Source: UBA7446 sp964014735
Lineage (GTDB): Bacteria; Bacteroidota; Bacteroidia; Flavobacteriales; Flavobacteriaceae
Length of the DNA stretch: 64,000 nt
NCBI GenBank assembly: GCA_964014735.1
Contig: CAXHBH010000001.1
Location: 1 to 64,000 of the forward strand
Direction of reading: 5' to 3'
Shown piece after piece: positions 54,197 to 62,385 of the stretch. The translations under genes were made by a program, and so were the position numbers. The notes under the pieces are model-generated. The model was given only the letters and a program-made list of their open reading frames with translations, did not search any database and was not told the DNA's origin. Every line of letters starts with the position of its first letter. Positions within the stretch are counted from its first letter, which is position 1.

Positions 54197-54860
54197 TTGC
54201 TAAAATATTAATGTCGTTAATAATTGATTCTATTGAAGAAAGTTTAGTGCCATCATAGTAACCTCTAATTCGTTTTTCGGCATCTATAAGAACAAAATTT
54301 TCAGTGTGAATCATGTCATGAGGACCGCCGTCGCCATTATCTTTTACCACTAAATAAGATTTGCGCGCTAACTCATAGATTTCTCTTTTATTTCCAGTCA
54401 CAAGATTCCAGCGTTTATCATCTATTTTGTTTTCAATGGCATAGCGTTTGAGTTGCGCTACAGAGTCTATTTCAGGAGTTACACTAAAAGAAAGCAATTT
54501 AACATCTGGATAAGGACTGAGTTTTTGCTGCAGCGCATACATGTTTTTGGTCATAATAGGGCAGATACTCGGGCAGGTTGTAAAGAAGAAATCTGCTACA
54601 TATACAGTATTTTCATAATCTTGCTCTGTTATTGTTTCCCCGTTTTGATTTATCATAGAAAAGGGAGAGATGGCGTGGTACTTTTTTACATACTGTATGC
54701 TTTCGTCAACCAATTCGGGGTCAACCATTGCAGGTTGGTATACCGGCAATACTTGTTTAGGCTTTAGTGCTTTGTAAAATAACCCCACAATTAAGATAGA
54801 TAAGCCTAACAACACCAAAGCCAGTTTTTTAAACTTTGCAAAAAAACGTACTAACTCCAT
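54186..54860 (-). CDS. SCO1/SenC family copper chaperone
   Basis: 224 residues. One N-terminal membrane anchor (about 13-31), then a thioredoxin-like fold with the copper CxxxC motif in TTCPSICPIM and a later His in MIHTENFVLID. SCO proteins deliver copper or act as reductases for cytochrome oxidase CuA. No cox genes are nearby. It forms an operon with the Tp34-like gene. Confidence 0.9.
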   Translation of the reverse strand: MELVRFFAKFKKLALVLLGLSILIVGLFYKALKPKQVLPVYQPAMVDPELVDESIQYVKKYHAISPFSMINQNGETITEQDYENTVYVADFFFTTCPSICPIMTKNMYALQQKLSPYPDVKLLSFSVTPEIDSVAQLKRYAIENKIDDKRWNLVTGNKREIYELARKSYLVVKDNGDGGPHDMIHTENFVLIDAEKRIRGYYDGTKLSSIESIINDINILANEK

Positions 54861-54864
54861 ATGT

Positions 54865-54872
54865 CAAAGATA
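54865..54872 (-). promoter_or_regulatory. -7 box of sco1, leaderless geometry
   Basis: Minus-strand TATCTTTG, 4 nt before ATG 54860. Confidence 0.55.
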
Positions 54873-54906
54873 CAATTTATACGTTTTATAGCTCGTTCAA
54901 ATCCCT

Positions 54907-54914
54907 TACATTTG
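54907..54914 (+). promoter_or_regulatory. -7 box of rseP
   Basis: TACATTTG, 17 nt before ATG 54932, the same spacing as at yicC. Confidence 0.5.
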
Positions 54915-54931
54915 TTCACTAAATTTTTTCC

Positions 54932-56272
54932 ATGGAGCTTTTCCTCATAAAAGGTGGTCAGCTGATTTTAAGTTTATCTCTGCTTATAGTATTACACGAA
55001 TTAGGACATTTTATTCCGGCAAAATTATTTAAGACACGAGTTGAAAAATTCTATCTGTTTTTTGACGTTAAGTTTTCACTTTTTAAGAAGAAGGTAGGTG
55101 AAACCGTATACGGTATAGGGTGGCTTCCACTTGGTGGTTATGTAAAAATATCAGGGATGATAGATGAAAGCATGGACACTGAGCAAATGTCCAAACCAGC
55201 CCAGCCTTGGGAGTTTCGTGCCAAACCAACATGGCAAAGACTAATCATTATGTTGGGTGGGGTTACTGTTAATTTGTTACTCGGCTTCTTGATTTATATG
55301 ATGATTATGTTTATTTGGGGTAAGAGAGTTTTCAGTAGTGATGATTCTACCTATGGATTGGCACCATCACCAAAAGTTGAGGCATTAGGTTTTAATCTTG
55401 GCGATAAGGTTGTTTCTGTGGACGGCGAACCTTTAGATGGACTGATCGAAATTAATCCTTGGTTGCTTTTTCGAGATGCATCTCAAGTTGAGGTGACCCA
55501 GGCTGATGGCACAAACGCATACATTACGATTCCAGAAGATTTTGGGAAGGAGTTGTTTGCTGGTGGCGAAATGCCGCCTTTTATTCCGAATATGCCTGCC
55601 ATAATTGAGAAGGTAAATGTTGGTTCAATAGCTGAAGCCGCAGGATTGTTAGCTAATGATCAAATTGTTGGAATAAATGGTTTGGAAATTTATTCATGGA
55701 ATCCAGCAACTACACCAACTACTCAAGTACAAAATGCTATAGAACAGCGCAAAGAAGACGCATTGGTAATACGGATTGTCCGAGAAGGGGAACTAAAAGA
55801 CGTAGAAATCACAGCGCCTATAGGTTCTAACATAGGTTTTTATTTTAAAGACACGCGTGCGAAGTCCATTACACAAAAATATGGTGCTACTGAAAGTATT
55901 GTAGAGGGTTTTAATTACGGTTACTGGACTTTATTTGATTATATAGCTGGATTTAAGTTTATTTTTACAAAAAAAGGAGCAAGTCAGCTGGGTGGTTTTG
56001 GTACTATTGGCAGTCTTTTTCCTGCCAAGTGGAACTGGCGTGTTTTTTGGGAACGCACGGCTTTAATATCTATTATTTTGGCGTTTATGAATGTCTTACC
56101 TATTCCAGCTTTGGATGGTGGTCATGTTGTATTTTTAACCTATGAAATGCTTACCGGGCGTAAGCCACACCAAAAAGTATTGGAGTATGCTCAGATGATA
56201 GGAATCATTTTATTATTGGGCTTGTTTGTTTTTGCCAATGGCAATGACATATATCGTTTTATACTGTCCTAA
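54932..56272 (+). CDS. rseP: RseP-family site-2 zinc metalloprotease
   Basis: 446 residues. Zinc motif HELGH at 22-26 in the first helix, two PDZ-like regions (about 130-320), and the second catalytic motif ALDGGHVVF near residue 392. It performs intramembrane cleavage of anti-sigma factors in envelope stress and of signal peptides. Monocistronic; tRNA-Asn follows 70 bp on. Confidence 0.93.
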   Translation: MELFLIKGGQLILSLSLLIVLHELGHFIPAKLFKTRVEKFYLFFDVKFSLFKKKVGETVYGIGWLPLGGYVKISGMIDESMDTEQMSKPAQPWEFRAKPTWQRLIIMLGGVTVNLLLGFLIYMMIMFIWGKRVFSSDDSTYGLAPSPKVEALGFNLGDKVVSVDGEPLDGLIEINPWLLFRDASQVEVTQADGTNAYITIPEDFGKELFAGGEMPPFIPNMPAIIEKVNVGSIAEAAGLLANDQIVGINGLEIYSWNPATTPTTQVQNAIEQRKEDALVIRIVREGELKDVEITAPIGSNIGFYFKDTRAKSITQKYGATESIVEGFNYGYWTLFDYIAGFKFIFTKKGASQLGGFGTIGSLFPAKWNWRVFWERTALISIILAFMNVLPIPALDGGHVVFLTYEMLTGRKPHQKVLEYAQMIGIILLLGLFVFANGNDIYRFILS

Positions 56273-56341
56273 TCAAGGGAATGTTATTTTCTATATATGC
56301 ATTTGATACGAGTAAAATAAAAATTATATTTGCCCACATTT

Positions 56342-56415
56342 TCCTCCTTAGCTCAGTTGGTTAGAGCATCTGACTGTTAATCAGAGGGTCCTTGGTTCGA
56401 GTCCAAGAGGGGGAG
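56342..56415 (+). tRNA. tRNA-Asn (anticodon GTT)
   Basis: Full cloverleaf by eye: acceptor TCCTCCT/AGGGGGA (one T-G pair), D-arm GCTC/GAGC, anticodon arm TCTGA/TCAGA around CTGTTAA, T-arm CTTGG/CCAAG with TTCGAGT. 74 nt including the discriminator G; CCA is not fully encoded. Confidence 0.96.
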
Positions 56416-56453
56416 CAGGTAGTAACCGCTACATCACACATTTTAAACCAAAG

Positions 56454-56479
56454 CCCACCCTGTAAGGTGGGTTTTTTTT
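56454..56479 (+). terminator. Rho-independent terminator after tRNA-Asn
   Basis: CCCACC stem, six-base loop, GGTGGG, then eight T. Confidence 0.9.
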
Positions 56480-56671
56480 CATATTAGCAAAAACTCTTTT
56501 CAGCTAAATAGACTACATAAATATACGAAAAACATCAAAATTGGCAGTTGTCAGGCAGTTAAATTTAGTCTTACGTAAAACAAATATTCCCTGCTATAAG
56601 TACCCAGGTGGTTTTATTAAATCAACTGAAAACTGGCAGTTAATTCTAAAGCCCTGTTAGAAATTTGTTTG

Positions 56672-57229
56672 TTACTGGCAAGCTGAATCAGAAACTCTTC
56701 GAACTCCAGAACAATAAGCTTCGCCCCTATTATTATAAGTGAAGCCGTCACAACCGCAAACAGGTTGATATTCTTTAGTTGACGCACAGGGATTAGGAAC
56801 TTTATTGTAATCAATACAGTCGGAAAAATACTTATCAATAAATTCTCTATACTCTTCTGAACCAAACGACATACCTGCAATAACATCAATTGTAGATTTA
56901 GCGACTTTGAGGGCATCATTTGATGATTGAATATTAAATTTTGAACCATCCATACTGGTTAATTGATTGGAATCACATTTTAGCCTTATGGTAGTGTAGA
57001 AATAATATCGAAGTACATATCCAATGGTTTGTTCAGTTTTACCATAAAGTTCATCAAAAACAGAGGCATCTGAAATTGTAGTCTCTAAAACTCTATGGGG
57101 GATATTAAAGTTATTGTTTTGTCTTAAAGCTTCTAGCTCAAAGATAGTGTCCTGAATTTTGACTGTTTCTTCTTGTTCACCCAGACAAGAATAAGAAGCC
57201 AAAGCAAAGAATAAAATAAGTTTTTTCAT
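56672..57229 (-). CDS. Kazal-domain lipoprotein
   Basis: 185 residues from ATG 57229; an upstream ATG at 57244 would run through the -7 box. Lipobox ASYSC puts Cys near residue 15-17. The middle is unrecognised. The last 38 residues (148-185) form a Kazal-type protease-inhibitor domain: C-x-YQPVCGCDGFTYNN-x-EAYCSGV-x-C, with the classic PVCGxDG.TY core. Kazal domains inhibit serine proteases, here at the cell surface. It is alone on the minus strand facing the tRNA. Confidence 0.75.
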   Translation of the reverse strand: MKKLILFFALASYSCLGEQEETVKIQDTIFELEALRQNNNFNIPHRVLETTISDASVFDELYGKTEQTIGYVLRYYFYTTIRLKCDSNQLTSMDGSKFNIQSSNDALKVAKSTIDVIAGMSFGSEEYREFIDKYFSDCIDYNKVPNPCASTKEYQPVCGCDGFTYNNRGEAYCSGVRRVSDSACQ

Positions 57230-57232
57230 ACC

Positions 57233-57240
57233 CAAAACTA
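57233..57240 (-). promoter_or_regulatory. -7 box of Kazal gene, leaderless geometry
   Basis: Minus-strand TAGTTTTG, 3 nt before ATG 57229. Confidence 0.5.
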
Positions 57241-57316
57241 CCAAAATTTTACCAAAATCTTGTCTACCTGACGTTTTGTAACGTTTTCTTAAGAATCATT
57301 AAACGCAGTAAGTCAT

Positions 57317-57332
57317 TAAACAGTAGGCACAC
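57317..57332 (+). repeat. Degenerate left half of 37-bp array element
   Basis: TAAACAGTAGGCACAC matches the left half of the copy at 59640 at 13 of the first 15 positions. The right half is not recognisable. It lies 93 bp before the FISUMP gene. Confidence 0.35.
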
Positions 57333-57424
57333 TCCAATAGTGGGCTGTGTAAATAGGGACTGTATTTAGGCATAAGTTTCCTACTGAAAAATAATTTTAT
57401 ATTTTTATTATTCAAAATCATATT

Positions 57425-58183
57425 GTGAAAAAACTACTCTTACTCTCCGCTTTATTAATCTTTGCTTGTAGTAGTGATGATAGCTCTGATGATAATGAAA
57501 ATAAATTACTTAATTCCAACGGAAGAATTGTACCAACAATAGTTTATGGCACACAAGAATGGAGTGTAGAAAATGCTGATTATACTTCATATTCAGATGG
57601 TACACCAATTCCTCAAGTTACAGATGATAGCGAATGGATAAGTCTAACAACTGGTGCTTGGTGTTATTATGATAACGACCCAAATAAAGGTAAACTATAC
57701 AATTGGTATGCGGTAGCGGGTATACACGATGATGACCCAAATACACCAAATAAAGGATTTGCTTCAGAGGGATGGCACGTACCAAGTGACTCTGAATGGT
57801 CGATATTAGTAGAATATATGATTGCTAATGGATACAATTACGATGGCTCCTCATATTCTTTTAGTCCTTGTCCGCAAGTTAATAATAAAATAGCTGAATC
57901 TTTGGCTTCTAATTCTGGCTGGAATCCTTCAATAAACGAAGGAACACCAGGATACGACCAAAGCGCTAATAATAGTAGTGGGTTTAATGCTTTACCAGCT
58001 GGTTATCGCGACCCTTATCTTGGTTGGTTTATGCTTGAGGGAGATAATGCGATTTTTATGACTTCAAGTGAGGACTTAAATGATTATGCAAGAGACCGCA
58101 CTCTAATTAATAGTTACCCTTTTTTAGTAGAGTCTGGTTGCTCAAAAACAGATGGTTACTCTGTTCGCTTGGTAAGGGATTAA
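57425..58183 (+). CDS. FISUMP-domain lipoprotein
   Basis: 252 residues from GTG. Lipobox FACSSDDSSDD (Cys15) gives a surface or outer-membrane lipoprotein. The rest matches the Fibrobacter succinogenes major paralogous domain: YGTQEWSVENADY, GAWCYYDNDPNKGKLYNWYAVAG, GWHVPSDSEWSILVEYM, NNSSGFNALPAGYRDP, DGYSVRLVRD. These lectin-like domains are common in Bacteroidota and Fibrobacter, function unclear. A one-mismatch -7 box (TATTTTTA) lies 17 nt upstream, and the T9SS gene starts 4 bp downstream. Confidence 0.85.
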   Translation: MKKLLLLSALLIFACSSDDSSDDNENKLLNSNGRIVPTIVYGTQEWSVENADYTSYSDGTPIPQVTDDSEWISLTTGAWCYYDNDPNKGKLYNWYAVAGIHDDDPNTPNKGFASEGWHVPSDSEWSILVEYMIANGYNYDGSSYSFSPCPQVNNKIAESLASNSGWNPSINEGTPGYDQSANNSSGFNALPAGYRDPYLGWFMLEGDNAIFMTSSEDLNDYARDRTLINSYPFLVESGCSKTDGYSVRLVRD

Positions 58184-58187
58184 TATT

Positions 58188-59642
58188 ATGAAAAAACTAT
58201 TACTATTATTATTTATTCCTTTAGTCAATAGTGCTCAAATAATCCCTGAATATTCAGATTACAATCAAAATATTATTTGGGAAAGTGTATTCACAGAAGG
58301 TGACCCAGGAAAAGTAAATAGAGGTTTAGTAGATTCTGACGGGAATTTAGCTGTTGTTTTTATGCCTGATAATAAATCAAGAATTCATAAAATTAATGGT
58401 CAAAACGGAGAACTAATATGGTCCATAACTATAAACAATACTGTAGGCTTTGGCATTACAGAAATTAATGATAATAACAGAGCTGACTATATAGTTAGTG
58501 GTGGATCAGGGAATACACAAGAAAGGTGGTTGGCAAGGCTAAATGGAGATGATGGGTCAATAATATGGAGTCAGGATTATAATTCAAGCGGAAGCTCATC
58601 AATGTTTGATGGTATAAGATCAACTATTATAGGCAATGACGGATATATTTATGGCTCAGGATTCATTGGCGGAGACGAGTCTGATACAATTTTTATTGTT
58701 TATGGTGGAAATGCGATGGTGATAAAAGTAAATCCCTCAAATGGACAGGAAATTTGGACAGCAATCAATAGTCAAACAGAATATGCTGTCTCAATTGTTG
58801 AATCCTCGAACGGAAATCTATTTTACGGATCAACTAATTACGAAGATGACCTGACTCTAACAAAGTTAAATAATAGCGGTAATGAATTATGGACTCGTAA
58901 TCTTTTGGGTACAGAGGCAATAATACCTGCGGATTTGGGTATATATAACGACATAATTTATTATGGCGGACATAGGGAAAGAGAGGGTAATGGAGAGCCG
59001 TTTGACTATTCGTCTATCAAAATTGATTTAGAGGCTAATATACTCTGGTCTAAACATTATGCAAATCCAAGAGGATACGATTTAAAATATATTAGAAATG
59101 AATTATACGGAATAAAAATATCGGATGAAGGAATTTATTTGTTTGGGGGAACTGGGGATGAAAATGAGTCATATTCTGCTGTTAATGCTCCTTTTGAATC
59201 TTCAGATATTTGGAACGGATGGGTTTTATTTACTGATTTTAATGGCAATATAATTAGAAGTGATGTTTTTTGCCACGAGGAGACAAATACTGCGACTGAA
59301 TATGGAGATTTAACTGAAAACGGATATGTAATTTTTAATGACACTGATGCGTTTGGAGATACTGAAGTTGGTGTAATGAAGATTGTAAATCCAAGTTTAA
59401 CAAATAATAGTTATAATGTTTTGAACTTGCTAGATTTTTTTCCAAACCCTACCACATCTCAATTGTCTTTAAACAGCGACAAAGACTATGATATAGAAGT
59501 ATACGATATGACAGGTAATAAAGTAATGGCACTTACAGGAAACACTATCAATATGGAACAACTGTCTACCGCTACATACATAGTTAAAGCAACAGACAAG
59601 TCCAACAACGAACAGTTAACCTGTAAGGTTGTAAAGAATTAA
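58188..59642 (+). CDS. T9SS-secreted beta-propeller protein
   Basis: 484 residues. Signal peptide (to about NSAQ, residue 17). Several repeats of the type INGQNGELIWS / LNGDDGSIIWSQD / NPSNGQEIWTA look like blades of a PQQ/quinoprotein-like beta-propeller. The last 75 residues (LDFFPNPTTSQLSLN ... TYIVKATDKSNNEQLTCKVVKN, spaced) form the type A C-terminal signal for type IX secretion. No cofactor residues are obvious. The stop TAA is the first triplet of the 37-bp repeat. Confidence 0.8.
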   Translation: MKKLLLLLFIPLVNSAQIIPEYSDYNQNIIWESVFTEGDPGKVNRGLVDSDGNLAVVFMPDNKSRIHKINGQNGELIWSITINNTVGFGITEINDNNRADYIVSGGSGNTQERWLARLNGDDGSIIWSQDYNSSGSSSMFDGIRSTIIGNDGYIYGSGFIGGDESDTIFIVYGGNAMVIKVNPSNGQEIWTAINSQTEYAVSIVESSNGNLFYGSTNYEDDLTLTKLNNSGNELWTRNLLGTEAIIPADLGIYNDIIYYGGHREREGNGEPFDYSSIKIDLEANILWSKHYANPRGYDLKYIRNELYGIKISDEGIYLFGGTGDENESYSAVNAPFESSDIWNGWVLFTDFNGNIIRSDVFCHEETNTATEYGDLTENGYVIFNDTDAFGDTEVGVMKIVNPSLTNNSYNVLNLLDFFPNPTTSQLSLNSDKDYDIEVYDMTGNKVMALTGNTINMEQLSTATYIVKATDKSNNEQLTCKVVKN

Positions 59643-59676
59643 ACCATAGGCACATTGCTCTCTTTTTGTACTGCTA
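59640..59676 (+). repeat. 37-bp array element, copy A
   Basis: Starts TAAACCATAGGCACAT and ends CTGCTA. Ungapped over 37 bp against copies B, C and E. The upstream gene's TAA is its first triplet. The next start codon (59715) is 38 bp beyond it. Confidence 0.9.
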
Positions 59677-59714
59677 ATTTTAAACTTTGAAAATAATTAT
59701 ATTTATAAATTACT

Positions 59715-60530
59715 ATGTGCCGATTTAGAATGTTCTTAAGAATACTTTTTTTATTTACTTTGATGACCCTTTCAGGGTGTAAAGACGGTCACATTTCAAA
59801 TACAGAGGCTCAGTATTCAATTGTATTGATTGTAGGGCAATCAAATACCCATGCAGGAATTGGCATGAACCGTGAACTAGACGGTTCAGTAGATGGCATC
59901 AGTCAGCTTGGGCGCTTCGGTAATGACGATATGCAAATCATCAGGGCTGAAGAACCACTTCAACACCACACTAAAGATGATAACAAAATTGGTTTTGGTT
60001 TAACCTTCGCAAAATTGCTTAAAGAATATTTAGATTACCCAAACCAGATTATATTAATACCGTGTGGCTTTGGTGGTACTGGCTTTCAAGGAAATCATTG
60101 GAATAAAGGGGATTATTTGTATTCAGATGCAGTTAAACGAGTAAGAACAGTTATAGATAATATCCCAGGAAGTGAATTGACTTCAATCTTATGGCACCAA
60201 GGCGAAAGTGATGTGGGAAGTCCGTCCTATCAAACAGATTTAGATAATTTTATTTTAAATTTAAGATCTGACCTAGATGCCATTGATACTCCATTCATAG
60301 TTGGTGGCATGGTGCCATTTTGGGTTGATCAGACGACAGAAAGAATTAAACAACAACAAATAATAATGAATGTTGTAAACCTCCACAAAAATATCGGATA
60401 TGCCAATCCCGAACTACCATTCCGCATTGAAAAACCAGATAACCTTGTAGATGTTATCCACTATGATGCCGCTGGACAAAGAGAGCTAGGGAAAAGATAC
60501 TTTAATGAATATCACTCATTAGTTGATTAA
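59715..60530 (+). CDS. SASA-family carbohydrate esterase lipoprotein
   Basis: 271 residues. Lipobox LSGCKD (Cys near residue 22). The sialate O-acetylesterase/SGNH pattern is clear: nucleophile motif VGQSNTHAG, GFGGTGFQG, and WHQGESDV, with the late DVIHYDAAGQRELG carrying the catalytic Asp/His region. It should remove acetyl groups from polysaccharide or sialate-like sugars at the cell surface; substrate not predictable. First gene of the copy A to copy B unit. Confidence 0.85.
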   Translation: MCRFRMFLRILFLFTLMTLSGCKDGHISNTEAQYSIVLIVGQSNTHAGIGMNRELDGSVDGISQLGRFGNDDMQIIRAEEPLQHHTKDDNKIGFGLTFAKLLKEYLDYPNQIILIPCGFGGTGFQGNHWNKGDYLYSDAVKRVRTVIDNIPGSELTSILWHQGESDVGSPSYQTDLDNFILNLRSDLDAIDTPFIVGGMVPFWVDQTTERIKQQQIIMNVVNLHKNIGYANPELPFRIEKPDNLVDVIHYDAAGQRELGKRYFNEYHSLVD

Positions 60531-60772
60531 GCCTTTATAATGGTAGTTGCTCAATTAAAGCTCCAGTTTCATTAAACTTTACTCAAAATAGTTTGACTTC
60601 ACATCCTTAGGCTTAATATTGTGAGTTTCTTTTCAGATATTATATCCCAAATTACAAACTAATTGTGTTACAATAATGGGCTACTCAAAATGTTTAGATA
60701 TGTTAAAAAAAAGGTTAAATATTTTTTTGAGCACCACCATATAAAAACAACTAATATTTTTATATTTAGTTT

Positions 60773-60946
60773 ATGAAATTTTTAGAAAAATACTATCCTC
60801 TTTTATTAGCCTTTTTTAGTTTCTTATATTCAATATATCTATGGTTTAGAGGAAATGAACTAGAGGGAATATACGTAGGCCTTTGGCCAATAACAATCTT
60901 GGGTTTTGCAATAGCCTTTAGACAAAGACGAAAAGATTCAAATTAG
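60773..60946 (+). CDS. 57-residue membrane mini-protein
   Basis: ATG 60773 to TAG 60946. Two hydrophobic helices (about 9-26 and 32-49: YPLLLAFFSFLYSIYLW; GLWPITILGFAIAF), then a basic end RQRRKDSN. A one-mismatch -7 box (TATATTTA, 60761-60768) lies 4 nt before ATG. Family unknown. Confidence 0.55.
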   Translation: MKFLEKYYPLLLAFFSFLYSIYLWFRGNELEGIYVGLWPITILGFAIAFRQRRKDSN

Positions 60947-60951
60947 ACTTT

Positions 60952-61074
60952 ATGAATAATAAGTTAATGTTTATTGTAGGATGTATAATCTTTGTGATAT
61001 ACAACTTCTTTTATTTTAAAATTGTTCTGAGACAGAAATTTGGTGATAAAAAGGATAAACCCCCCAAACCATAG
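60952..61074 (+). CDS. 40-residue membrane mini-protein
   Basis: ATG 60952, 5 bp after the previous stop, to TAG 61074. One helix (about 6-24) and a basic tail KKDKPPKP. Its last codons and stop lie in repeat copy B. Unknown; the two-gene pairing with the 57-residue protein suggests co-translation. Confidence 0.4.
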   Translation: MNNKLMFIVGCIIFVIYNFFYFKIVLRQKFGDKKDKPPKP

Positions 61075-61101
61075 GCATATCCTCTTCTTTTAGTTCTGCT
61101 A
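61065..61101 (+). repeat. 37-bp array element, copy B
   Basis: Left half CAAACCATAGGCATAT, right end TTTTAGTTCTGCTA. The mini-protein stop TAG is inside it. Next start (GTG 61125) is 23 bp on. Confidence 0.92.
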
Positions 61102-61124
61102 CTGTCAATCATTATATTTAAATT

Positions 61125-61670
61125 GTGAATAAATTAAGCTTTTTATTTCTTTTAATTTCAATTTTAATGAATGGCCAAAGTATTGATATAATTAACCCTG
61201 AAAATGGTGTTGGTGTAAATAATTGGAGTATAATTAATGATGATGTTATGGGTGGAGTTTCATCATCTAACATTACTATAAATGATCAGAATAATATAGT
61301 TTTCAGCGGTTTCTTATCACTTAAAAATAATGGCGGGTTTGCATCATCGAGATTAAATTACAGCAAAGAAACACTAGTGGGAGTAAAATCTTTCAAAATT
61401 AAATTTAGAGGTGATGGGAATATATATAAACTCAGACTTAGGCAAAATAACAGACGCGCTTCTTACTCACATAGTTTCAAATCCTTGAGGGACCAATGGA
61501 CAGAAATAAATATTTTAGTTACTGACTTTAAACCAACTTGGAGAGGCAATACTTACAATAATTATCCTGACTTACAAATCGATAAAATAAATAGCATTGG
61601 ATTGCAAATATCTGATAAGCAAGAAGGGGAATTCAAATTAGAATTAAAATACCTTAAAGCACTTTATTAA
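61125..61670 (+). CDS. CIA30-family secreted protein
   Basis: 181 residues from GTG. Short signal peptide (to about MNGQS). The CIA30 (complex I intermediate-associated protein 30) pattern is recognisable: NWSIINDDVMGGVSSS, FSGFLSLKNNGGFASSR, YKLRLRQNNR and ISDKQEGEFKLELKYLKA. Bacterial members are exported and uncharacterised, with a galactose-binding-like fold; no link to complex I is implied. A one-mismatch -7 box (TATATTTA) is 4 nt before the GTG. Confidence 0.8.
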   Translation: MNKLSFLFLLISILMNGQSIDIINPENGVGVNNWSIINDDVMGGVSSSNITINDQNNIVFSGFLSLKNNGGFASSRLNYSKETLVGVKSFKIKFRGDGNIYKLRLRQNNRRASYSHSFKSLRDQWTEINILVTDFKPTWRGNTYNNYPDLQIDKINSIGLQISDKQEGEFKLELKYLKALY

Positions 61671-61697
61671 ATATTAATTAGAATATTTGTGATGTCT

Positions 61698-61734
61698 TAA
61701 ACCATACACATATTCTCTTCTTTAAGTTCTGCTA
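61698..61734 (+). repeat. 37-bp array element, copy C
   Basis: Left half TAAACCATACACATAT (two changes from the consensus GGC), right end TTAAGTTCTGCTA. It lies 27 bp after the CIA30 stop and 37 bp before the next start. Confidence 0.9.
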
Positions 61735-61771
61735 CCTTTAAAATAAGAGTTATATTTAAGCTATAAGAGAG

Positions 61772-62299
61772 GTGAAATCGGTTGGAATTAATTATGATAG
61801 ACTATCCTATGCGATTTTTTCTCCAATAGCAGGGGTTGCGTTAATAGCGGGAATTATAAAGAACGATTACCCATATGTTAATAATGATCAATTCCTCGCC
61901 CTTATACTTTTTTTGTCAGTTGTTCTTACTATTTACTTTTTCTTGAAATCATTTAATGTATTGATTGTTGATTCGTTTGGTATTGAACTAAAATATCTTT
62001 TGTTTCCTTCAAAAAGTATTAAAAAAAGATGGGCGCAAATAAATAATTATGCAATAGTCAGAATCAAAAGGGAGGGGGGCAAGAGACAAATAACCTACAC
62101 TCGCAGCGAACTTTGGTTTATTGATTCTAATGATATGGTATTATTTAAAACATACAAAAAAGGAAGAACAAATTTAAATCAAGCATTGAAAATGATTGAA
62201 AGATTCACAGATGAGAGTGTTATTGATTTAGAGAATACGGATATTTACTCTTGCTCAATAGGCAAGCAAAAGGTTATTTATAAGAGACCCCTCACTTAA
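61772..62299 (+). CDS. Hypothetical membrane protein with PH-like domain
   Basis: 175 residues from GTG. Two helices (about 13-29 and 40-60) then a beta-rich cytoplasmic part (FGIELKYLLFPSKSIKKRWAQI and LWFIDSNDMVLFKTYKKG, both parts of longer strands) resembling bacterial PH-like domains. No enzymatic motif. The stop TAA is the first triplet of repeat copy D. Confidence 0.65.
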   Translation: MKSVGINYDRLSYAIFSPIAGVALIAGIIKNDYPYVNNDQFLALILFLSVVLTIYFFLKSFNVLIVDSFGIELKYLLFPSKSIKKRWAQINNYAIVRIKREGGKRQITYTRSELWFIDSNDMVLFKTYKKGRTNLNQALKMIERFTDESVIDLENTDIYSCSIGKQKVIYKRPLT

Positions 62300-62333
62300 A
62301 CCATAGGCAAATCTTCTTCTTTTAACTTTTAAT
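62297..62333 (+). repeat. 37-bp array element, copy D
   Basis: Left half TAAACCATAGGCAAAT is intact. The right end has decayed (TTTTAACTTTTAAT where others have TTTTAGTTCTGCTA). Confidence 0.85.
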
Positions 62334-62374
62334 CCTCTTTGTATGACAGGTGTAAGGTAATTATATATTATCCT

Positions 62375-62382
62375 TACATTTG
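62375..62382 (+). promoter_or_regulatory. -7 box of SRPBCC gene, leaderless geometry
   Basis: TACATTTG, 3 nt before ATG 62386. Confidence 0.5.
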
Positions 62383-62385
62383 ATT

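Noticed and set aside
56617..56949. 110-codon minus-strand frame overlapping the Kazal gene
   Set aside because: Lies in another frame of the Kazal lipoprotein gene, has no signal or domain, and no promoter box.
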